A DNA stretch of 14,832 bases from RGIG5050 sp045636065 (GTDB lineage Bacteria; Verrucomicrobiota; Kiritimatiellia; RFP12; UBA1067), in NCBI GenBank assembly GCA_045636065.1, contig JAZTWW010000023.1, positions 1 through 14,832 of the forward strand, read 5' to 3'. The notes under the pieces were generated by a model. The model worked only from the letters and a program-made list of their open reading frames with translations. It did no database searches and was not told where the DNA came from. Below, in pieces: positions 1 to 5,397 of this stretch. Position numbers and translations under genes: made by a program. Each line of letters begins with the position of its first letter. The first letter of the stretch is position 1.

Positions 1-45
1 TGTAAGGACGAGCCGGTGCGGCACATACGAATTGGAACCAACTCT

Positions 46-64
46 CTTGGCGAAGTCCGCCAAG
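46..64. repeat. Perfect inverted repeat (hairpin)
   Basis: CTTGGCG (46-52) pairs exactly with CGCCAAG (58-64) around the loop AAGTC. Neither strand has a T-run after the stem, so an intrinsic terminator is not supported. It may be the remnant of a terminator for a gene to the left, or a structured RNA element. Confidence 0.45.
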
Positions 65-393
65 TGAGGGCCGGAAAAACTTTCTCATATAATAAACTTG
101 CGGGCCCGAGCGCTCGCAGGGGCGAAGGAGACCGGAAAGCCCCGAATTCCTATCGCGCAAGCTAATCCGCCCAGACCTACCCCACCACAATCCGCAATAA
201 TGCCGAGCATTGCGCAGCGTGCTACACAAAACTGCGGCCCAGGATGCGGCGAATTACAAGCGGCCTGCAGCCCATTGCGGAGCGAGCACCGTTCGACAGG
301 CACCCGCACACACAGGGGAAGCGAATCTAAGCAAAAAAGGATGAGCTCCAAAATGCCTAGTCTGAGCCTGGCGGTAATCGGATCAAAAGTATT

Positions 394-416
394 CAGTATC
401 CAACAACCAGTATCCA
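394..416. repeat. Short imperfect direct repeat CAGTATCCA
   Basis: The 9-mer CAGTATCCA occurs at 394-402 and 408-416 (period 14 bp), followed by related sequence running into CCAATATG. The style (CAGTATCC-type units) resembles degenerate intergenic tandem repeats seen in various bacterial genomes. With only two copies it may be chance or a decayed array. Confidence 0.35.
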
Positions 417-449
417 TCAGCCAATATGACAGGATGGGAGTTGGTTGCA

Positions 450-467
450 CCCGCGGCTAGTCGCGGG
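450..467 (-). terminator. GC-rich hairpin at the yitT stop codon
   Basis: CCCGCG (450-455) and CGCGGG (462-467) form a 6-bp stem with a 6-nt loop containing the yitT stop codon (TAG, plus-strand 457-459). It lies where a minus-strand terminator is expected, but no U-tract follows, so it would be a weak or factor-assisted terminator, or simply an RNA-stabilising hairpin. Confidence 0.3.
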
Positions 468-1368
468 GGCGGAGGTAGAAGCGGCCGATGACGCGCGAAG
501 TGCTCGTGGTGTTTATGAAGGCCCCGGGATCTATCGATTTGCAGAGGGAGTAGATGTAGGACGTATCGTCGGCGGCTACGACCGACATGACGACACTCTT
601 GGGCTCACCGCTGAAGCCGCCGCGCGCGTCAAGGACGGTAGCCCCGTGGTGGCTTATGCGGTAGATCGCCTTGCAGACCTTCTCCGGCTCGGTCGTGACG
701 ATCATCAGAGTCTGGTACTGGTACGTCCTGTACATGAGGTGCACGACCTGGAGCGTCACGAACTGGTAGACGATCGAATAGAGCGCGCCCGTCCAGCCGA
801 ACTTGAAGCCGCCCGCGATGAGGATCGAGGCGTTGAGCGCGAGGATAAGGTTCCACGTCTCGCGGCCCTTACGCTCGGAGAGGTAGATGGCGATAAAGTC
901 AGTTCCGCCCGTCGTGGCGTTGCACCTTAGACAGATCGCCATGCCGAAGCCGAATATGATTCCGCCGAAGAGGCTCGTGACGAAAGGATCGGTCTTTAGC
1001 CGCACAAGGTCCTGCTCGGGGATGAACGAGGTGAGAGCCTCGCCCGGGACGAGGTCCGTGAAAAGGCCCACGAGGAATATCACATAGAGCGACTGGAGAG
1101 TGAAGCGCTTGCCGACGAACTTGAAGCCTATCCATACGGGTATGGCGTTGAGGATCAGGTTTATCGGCGAGAAAGGAACGGTGACGTTCCAGCCGAAGCC
1201 ATCCAGGATGTCCTGCGCGACACGCTGTATGAGCATCGAAAGGCCCGTAGCCCCGCCCGGGTACAGCCTGCCCCACTCGACGAACGTATTGTAGTCGAGC
1301 GCTATGACAAGCGACGCAAGAGTCATGACGGCATACCGCGTCAGCTCGTTTCTTATGCCGGTTCTCAT
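457..1368 (-). CDS. YitT family membrane protein with DUF2179 domain
   Basis: A 303-residue integral membrane protein of the YitT/DUF161 family, with predicted transmembrane stretches near residues 12-30, 68-82, 131-147 and 174-210. The conserved loop ATTGGTD lies at 151-157. A soluble C-terminal DUF2179 domain begins around residue 220 (LMIVTTEPEKV) and includes the typical HHGATVLDARGGFSGE stretch. Family members are widespread; their transported substrate is not firmly established, so I name none. The start at 1368 is preferred because a good promoter (TTGCAC, 17 bp, TAGAAT) ends only 6 nt upstream and the charged N-terminus precedes the first membrane helix. No Shine-Dalgarno is possible with such a short leader, so translation is probably leaderless. 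It is transcribed away from ftsH. Family confidence is high; physiological role is unknown. Confidence 0.93.
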   Translation of the reverse strand: MRTGIRNELTRYAVMTLASLVIALDYNTFVEWGRLYPGGATGLSMLIQRVAQDILDGFGWNVTVPFSPINLILNAIPVWIGFKFVGKRFTLQSLYVIFLVGLFTDLVPGEALTSFIPEQDLVRLKTDPFVTSLFGGIIFGFGMAICLRCNATTGGTDFIAIYLSERKGRETWNLILALNASILIAGGFKFGWTGALYSIVYQFVTLQVVHLMYRTYQYQTLMIVTTEPEKVCKAIYRISHHGATVLDARGGFSGEPKSVVMSVVAADDTSYIYSLCKSIDPGAFINTTSTSRVIGRFYLRPRD

Positions 1369-1374
1369 GCCAAT

Positions 1375-1403
1375 ATTCTAGCACATACTCCCATTCCGTG
1401 CAA
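1375..1403 (-). promoter_or_regulatory. Sigma70-type promoter of yitT, probably leaderless
   Basis: On the minus strand a -35 TTGCAC (1398-1403) is separated by exactly 17 bp from a -10 TAGAAT (1375-1380), which is preceded by TG as in an extended -10. Only 6 nt separate the -10 from the ATG at 1368, so the expected transcription start falls on or next to the A of the start codon. Confidence 0.7.
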
Positions 1404-1412
1404 GCTCCCGGC

Positions 1413-1441
1413 TTTACTTGCGCGCGCGCGTATGGTATAAT
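1413..1441 (+). promoter_or_regulatory. Sigma70-type promoter of the ftsH operon, probably leaderless
   Basis: The -35 TTTACT (1413-1418) and -10 TATAAT (1436-1441) are separated by 17 bp. The ATG at 1450 begins 8 nt after the -10, so transcription should begin about 0-2 nt before the start codon. There is no Shine-Dalgarno in front of this ATG, although downstream genes in the operon have good ones. Sixteen bases from 1419 to 1434, nearly the whole spacer, strictly alternate pyrimidine and purine. The -35 boxes of this promoter and that of yitT are 9 bp apart. Confidence 0.75.
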
Positions 1442-1449
1442 AGTGGGCC

Positions 1450-3432
1450 ATGACACAAACCAGCAGACAGAACCGCAAGAGCGGCCCCCGCGGCCGCAGC
1501 GCGCAGGGCTCCCCGCGCGGCGGGTGGACCATACTCCTGGCGATAGCCGCAACTCTGGCGTTGCTCAACTACATAGGATCCGCAGCAGAGGAGAAGCTCG
1601 TCAAGGACATGTCCCAAAGGGAGCTCAGATCCGCCGTAGTCGCGGGCTCGGTGGAGAAGATCGTCCGCGTCAACGACCACGCCGACGGCGGCACCTACTT
1701 TAGAGGCCGGCTCAAATCAGCCCAGCTGGGCGCAAAGGGCCAGGAGTTCCGCGTGCGACTCATCCCGGGCGAGAACGCGAGCATAATGGAGTTTCTCGAG
1801 GAAAGCGGCGTCGACTGCCCCGTCGAGGAGCGCGAGCCTGTGATAGGTCCGTTCCTCATGCAGGTGCTGCTGCTTGTAATAATGGGCCTCATATTCTGGT
1901 TCCTCTTCTACCGTCGCATGGGCGGCGCAGGCGGCGGTGGGATATTCTCGATGGGCAAGTCGAAGGCCAAGCTCCTCAACGAGGACAAGGCGAAGACCAA
2001 GGTGACGTTCGAGAACGTCGCCGGGGTGGACGAGGCCAAGGAGGAGGTCGGCGAGATAATCGAGTTCCTCAAGGCCCCGGACAAGTTCAAGAAGCTCGGC
2101 GGGCGCATTCCCAAGGGCGTCCTCCTCGTGGGCCCGCCCGGAACGGGCAAGACGCTTCTCGCGCGCGCGATCGCGGGCGAGGCCAACGTCCCCTTCTTCT
2201 CGATCTCCGGCTCCGACTTCGAGGAGATGTTCGTGGGCGTGGGCGCAAGCCGCGTCAGGGACCTCTTCGAGCAGGGCAAGAAGAGCGCCCCGTGCCTCAT
2301 CTTCATAGACGAGATCGACTCCGTCGGCCGCAAGCGCTCCGAGGGCGGCTTCACGGGCGGGCATATCGCGAACGACCAGACACTCAACGCGATGCTCGTC
2401 GAGATGGACGGCTTTGACGCGAACGAGGGCGTCATCATCATAGCCGCCACCAACAGGCCCGATATCCTCGATCCCGCCCTTCTCAGGCCCGGCCGCTTCG
2501 ACAGGCAGATCTACGTCGATCTCCCCACCCTCAAGGGCCGCGAGGATATCCTCAAGCTCCACGGCTCCAAGGTGAAGCTCGCCGCCGATGCCGATTTGAA
2601 GCGCATCGCAAGGGGCACGCCCGGCTTCTCCGGCGCCGACCTCGCGAACCTCGTCAACGAGGCCGCGCTCCTCGCCGCGAGGCAGAACCTTGAGGCGATC
2701 CCCCATTCGATCCTCGAAGAGGCGCGCGACAAGGTCCTCTGGGGGCGCGAGCGCCGCAGCGCGGGGTACACGAAGAAGGAGCGCGAGACGACGGCCTGGC
2801 ACGAGGCCGGGCACGCTCTCCTGCAGCTCCTTCTAGAGCACACCGATCCCCTCCACAAGGTCACGATCATCCCGCGCGGACGCGCGCTCGGGGCGACGAT
2901 GTCCCTGCCGGACCACGACGTACTCAACCGCACGCGCTCGCAGTTCCTCGACGAGCTCGTCGTCATGGCGGGCGGAAGGATCGGTGAGGAGATGTTCACG
3001 AACGACATCTCGACGGGCGCCGCGCAGGACATACGCGAGGCTACGCGCCTTGCACGCAACATGGTCTGCCGCTACGGTATGAGCGACGTCTTCGGCTTCC
3101 AGTCGTTCCAGGATCCAAACCCGTTCGCGAGCGAAGAGGCCCCGCCGCCATACTCGCCCGAAACCGCGAAGGCGATCGACGCGGAGGTGAAGCGCCTTAT
3201 CGACACGGCCTATGCCCGCGCGAAGGAACTCGTCTCGGCGAACAGGGACAAGCTCGAAAAGCTCGCCGCCGCCCTTCTCGAACACGAGACGATGGACGGG
3301 CGCGACATCGAGGAGCTTCTCGGCATCATCAAGCAGAGGGATGAAAAGGAAGAGCCCGGGGAAGAGGACGCGAAGGATGAAGAGGCGAAGCCCCTCCCTG
3401 AAGGCCAGGCCGAAGATGGAGGTGCAGCATGA
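1450..3432 (+). CDS. ftsH: ATP-dependent zinc metalloprotease FtsH
   Basis: A 660-residue membrane-anchored AAA+ protease that extracts and degrades membrane and unstable cytosolic proteins as a hexamer. Order: basic N-terminal tail of about 25 residues, TM1 near 26-43, periplasmic domain, TM2 near 135-154, AAA domain, M41 peptidase. Walker A GPPGTGKT is at 228-235, the pore motif FVG at 261-263, Walker B LIFIDE at 283-288, the second region of homology around 336-352 (NRPDILDP...RPGRFDR), the zinc site HEAGH at 451-455 and the third zinc-ligand aspartate probably D527. Length is normal for the family. The segment after Walker B reads GGHIANDQTLN where most homologues have GGHDEREQTLN. The C-terminus is a Glu/Asp-rich tail. 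The start is fixed by the adjacent promoter and by the positive-inside N-terminus. It is the first gene of the long plus-strand operon; its TGA overlaps the folP ATG. Confidence 0.98.
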   Translation: MTQTSRQNRKSGPRGRSAQGSPRGGWTILLAIAATLALLNYIGSAAEEKLVKDMSQRELRSAVVAGSVEKIVRVNDHADGGTYFRGRLKSAQLGAKGQEFRVRLIPGENASIMEFLEESGVDCPVEEREPVIGPFLMQVLLLVIMGLIFWFLFYRRMGGAGGGGIFSMGKSKAKLLNEDKAKTKVTFENVAGVDEAKEEVGEIIEFLKAPDKFKKLGGRIPKGVLLVGPPGTGKTLLARAIAGEANVPFFSISGSDFEEMFVGVGASRVRDLFEQGKKSAPCLIFIDEIDSVGRKRSEGGFTGGHIANDQTLNAMLVEMDGFDANEGVIIIAATNRPDILDPALLRPGRFDRQIYVDLPTLKGREDILKLHGSKVKLAADADLKRIARGTPGFSGADLANLVNEAALLAARQNLEAIPHSILEEARDKVLWGRERRSAGYTKKERETTAWHEAGHALLQLLLEHTDPLHKVTIIPRGRALGATMSLPDHDVLNRTRSQFLDELVVMAGGRIGEEMFTNDISTGAAQDIREATRLARNMVCRYGMSDVFGFQSFQDPNPFASEEAPPPYSPETAKAIDAEVKRLIDTAYARAKELVSANRDKLEKLAAALLEHETMDGRDIEELLGIIKQRDEKEEPGEEDAKDEEAKPLPEGQAEDGGAA

Positions 3433-4142
3433 CGGCTGTAATGGGCATAGTGAACGTCACGCCGGATTCGTTCTCCGACGCAGGCCGCTTCCTTGAAACG
3501 GAATCGGCGATGGCCCACGCGAGGGTCATGGTTCTCGGCGGCGCGTCTATAATCGACTTCGGCGCGGAATCCACGCGCCCGGGCTTTGCGCCGGTGCCGC
3601 CGAAGGAAGAGATGGCCCGCTTGAGGGGCGTGTTCGCCGAGGCGCGCTCGGAGCTCCCGGGGACAGGCCTTTCGATAGATACGCGCAACCCCGAGACGGC
3701 CGCCGCCGCGATAGACGCCGGCTTCGGCTGGGTCAACTGCGTGGACCCGGATGCCGTACCGGAGATGGCGAAGCTTTGCGCAAGATCGTCCGTCAAGCTC
3801 ATAATGCCGGCGAAGTCATGGACGTGCGGCGGGGCGATAAGGGACATGATTGACGAGAACCTCGTCTACATCGACCCGATGATAGGCTTCGGCACCACGC
3901 GCGAGGAGGACATAGCCCTCTTCAAATCGATCGGAGAGCTTTCCAAGATACGCCCGACCGTGATAGGGATATCACGTAAGCGCGTCATCGGGCACATAAC
4001 GGGCGTCACCGATCCCGCCAAGCGCGACTCGGCGTCGATAGCGGCGGCCGTTCTCGCGTCGATGGAGGGAGCAGCAATTGTGCGCGTCCACGACGCGGCA
4101 GGCACTTTTCAGGCTTTGAAGATTCTGGAGGCACTTGCATGA
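3429..4142 (+). CDS. folP: Dihydropteroate synthase, short variant
   Basis: A 237-residue TIM-barrel enzyme condensing p-aminobenzoate with 6-hydroxymethyl-7,8-dihydropterin pyrophosphate in folate synthesis. Conserved motifs are visible: GIVNVTPDSFSDAG near the N-terminus, FGAESTRPG (family GGESTRPG), SIDT with the pterin-binding aspartate, VNC with the asparagine, IDPMIGFG, SRKRVIG with the conserved lysine, and RVHD at the end. It is shorter than the usual 260-280 residues. The LMHMQG motif and following helix are replaced by LIMPAKSW plus a short link, removing roughly 25 residues, and the second D of the usual IND is absent. It may be an active divergent enzyme or one with altered sulfonamide or pterin binding. 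Start: GGAGG at 3418-3422, 6 nt before an ATG overlapping the ftsH stop as ATGA. Its TGA overlaps cdaA in the same way. Confidence 0.88.
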   Translation: MTAVMGIVNVTPDSFSDAGRFLETESAMAHARVMVLGGASIIDFGAESTRPGFAPVPPKEEMARLRGVFAEARSELPGTGLSIDTRNPETAAAAIDAGFGWVNCVDPDAVPEMAKLCARSSVKLIMPAKSWTCGGAIRDMIDENLVYIDPMIGFGTTREEDIALFKSIGELSKIRPTVIGISRKRVIGHITGVTDPAKRDSASIAAAVLASMEGAAIVRVHDAAGTFQALKILEALA

Positions 4143-5116
4143 CCACCATGAAAGGGATTTTCGATTCGCTTGTAGGATTCTACGACGCGATACCGTTCAA
4201 CGCGATCGCGCAGATAGCGATCCTCTACGCGCTCATCTACGGCATCCTCAAGGCGGGGCGCGGAACGCGCTTCGGCCAGGCGCTTCTCGGGTCGGGCCTC
4301 TTCTTCGCGCTCATAGCGTTCATCTCGCACATCTTCGAGTTCGACGTCATAATGCGCATACTCCAGGAGCTGCTCGGGTACGTCGTCATATCGGCGATCG
4401 TCGTGTTCCATCCTGAGATAAGGCGCATGCTCGCGACACTCGGCTCGGTGCTCTTCCGCGACAGGCACGACGTCGCCACCGACGGGCGCATCACCCCGAA
4501 CGATTTCACGAACGCGATATTCCGCCTCTCCGAAAAGCGCCTCGGGGCTCTCTTCGCCTTCGAGCGCGGCATCTCCCTGAGGGGCTACGAGGAATCGGCG
4601 ACGCCGCTCGACGCGATCATCTCCGAAAAGCTTCTTGAATCGATCTTCACAGAGCCCCTTCCCCTCCACGACGGCGGCGCGGTGATCCGCCACGGGCGCA
4701 TCGCCTCGGCCCACTGCACGTTCCCGATCTCGAACCGCGACGATCTCGCGACGAACGGCATGCGCCACCGCGCGGCCGTGGGCATATCGGAGGAGACGGA
4801 TGCGCTCGTCGTCGTAGTCTCGGAGGAGACGGGGCGCGTATCGATAGCGCACAACGGCAAGCTCATCAGATACCCCGACACGTCCGCCTCGTCGAGGCTC
4901 GCGATCGCCAAGTGGATATCAAAGGCCATGCCAAGGCGCAGGACGACCCTCGAGAAGATCGGCGGCTGGGTCCGGAAGCGCCAGCACGAGCGCAACTTGA
5001 AGCGCGAGGCCCGCATCGAGGCCGCCGAGACCGCGCAGGCCGAGGCCGCTCATGCGGCGGCCGTGGCGCGCGAAGCGGCCGCCGCCAAGAACGTCAAGGC
5101 CAAGGGGGAGAACTGA
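4139..5116 (+). CDS. cdaA: Membrane-bound diadenylate cyclase CdaA (DAC domain)
   Basis: A 325-residue enzyme making c-di-AMP from two ATP at the membrane. Three hydrophobic segments lie near residues 22-38, 50-67 and 79-95, followed by the DisA_N/DAC catalytic domain (about 105-250). The two signature motifs are intact: DGGA at 178-181 and RHR at 209-211. Typical CdaA is about 270 residues; this one has an extra basic then Ala/Glu-rich tail (about 270-325) likely to form a charged helix. GGAGG at 4127-4131 with 7-nt spacing supports the start, which overlaps the folP stop. The next gene is a truncated CdaR-like protein, matching the usual cdaA-cdaR order. c-di-AMP commonly controls osmolyte and wall homeostasis in bacteria with CdaA; no target gene is visible in this window. 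Confidence 0.96.
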   Translation: MTTMKGIFDSLVGFYDAIPFNAIAQIAILYALIYGILKAGRGTRFGQALLGSGLFFALIAFISHIFEFDVIMRILQELLGYVVISAIVVFHPEIRRMLATLGSVLFRDRHDVATDGRITPNDFTNAIFRLSEKRLGALFAFERGISLRGYEESATPLDAIISEKLLESIFTEPLPLHDGGAVIRHGRIASAHCTFPISNRDDLATNGMRHRAAVGISEETDALVVVVSEETGRVSIAHNGKLIRYPDTSASSRLAIAKWISKAMPRRRTTLEKIGGWVRKRQHERNLKREARIEAAETAQAEAAHAAAVAREAAAAKNVKAKGEN

Positions 5117-5121
5117 GACAA

Positions 5122-5397
5122 ATGAAAATATTCACCAGCAACATCGGACTGAAGCTCATCGCCTTCACGCTTGCGCTTCTCATCTACCTTATGGTCCGCG
5201 ACCAGATCGACCGCGCCAACGGCCGTCCGTCGAGGGGTCTTTTCGCAAGGAGCACCCGCTCCGCCCAGGAGGAGGAGGCCGAGGCCAAGTCCTTCGCCGA
5301 AGCGGCGGAGGACGTCGCAAGGCGCGCCGAGGCCCGCGAACAGAGAACTTCGCGCGACGCCGCAAAGCGTCGCGACACGAAAAACCAGCCTAAATGA
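5122..5397 (+). CDS. CdaR/YbbR-like membrane-anchor stub
   Basis: A 91-residue protein. Residues 6-25 (SNIGLKLIAFTLALLIYLMV) are the kind of N-terminal signal-anchor that begins CdaR/YbbR proteins. After it come only about 65 highly charged residues with a Glu/Ala/Arg-rich likely helix (48-75) and a basic C-terminus. No YbbR repeat follows, and there is no room for one: ftsK starts at 5394, overlapping the TGA. Known CdaR binds and modulates CdaA through its membrane and extracytoplasmic parts, and it follows cdaA directly in many genomes. Position 5 nt after cdaA plus the anchor sequence is why I read this as a reduced cdaR rather than an unrelated small protein. I saw no frameshift that would restore a longer product. 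Start: ATG 5122, with GGGGGAG upstream at a rather long distance. Confidence 0.72.
   Translation: MKIFTSNIGLKLIAFTLALLIYLMVRDQIDRANGRPSRGLFARSTRSAQEEEAEAKSFAEAAEDVARRAEAREQRTSRDAAKRRDTKNQPK

Larger units (their letters stand above)
1..456. other. Left-edge region with no supportable gene
   Basis: I find no convincing protein or RNA gene here. Open frames on both strands exist (for example minus-strand 85-450 and plus-strand 98-460), but their translations are low-complexity and Cys/Trp/Pro-rich, match no family I know and lack good start signals. The base composition is less GC-biased than the coding DNA to the right. Visible structure: a perfect 7-bp stem with 5-nt loop at 46-64, a 10-bp palindrome CGAGCGCTCG at 107-116, an inverted repeat GCAAT/ATTGC at 194-198 and 209-213, and the 9-mer CAGTATCCA twice at 394-402 and 408-416. 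A TATAAT sits at 88-93 without a matching -35. I tested the region by eye against tRNA, tmRNA and RNase P RNA hallmarks and saw none. It could be the decayed remains of a gene or repeat, or an uncharacterised small RNA. Confidence 0.6.

Noticed and set aside
20..64. Possible tRNA-like element on the minus strand (GGTTCCAATTCG next to a hairpin)
   Set aside because: The loop does not fit the TTCRANY rule, the flanking bases do not pair as a T-arm, and no acceptor stem is found.
88..93. TATAAT as a possible plus-strand promoter
   Set aside because: No -35-like hexamer at 16-18 bp upstream and no credible gene follows.
85..450. Minus-strand 121-codon frame and overlapping plus-strand frame (98-460) in the left-edge region
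   Set aside because: Unnatural composition, no family resemblance, no ribosome binding site fitting the starts, and the two frames overlap each other.
1717..2814. 365-codon minus-strand open frame opposite ftsH
   Set aside because: Antisense to the AAA domain of FtsH; biased composition and no domain or start signal.
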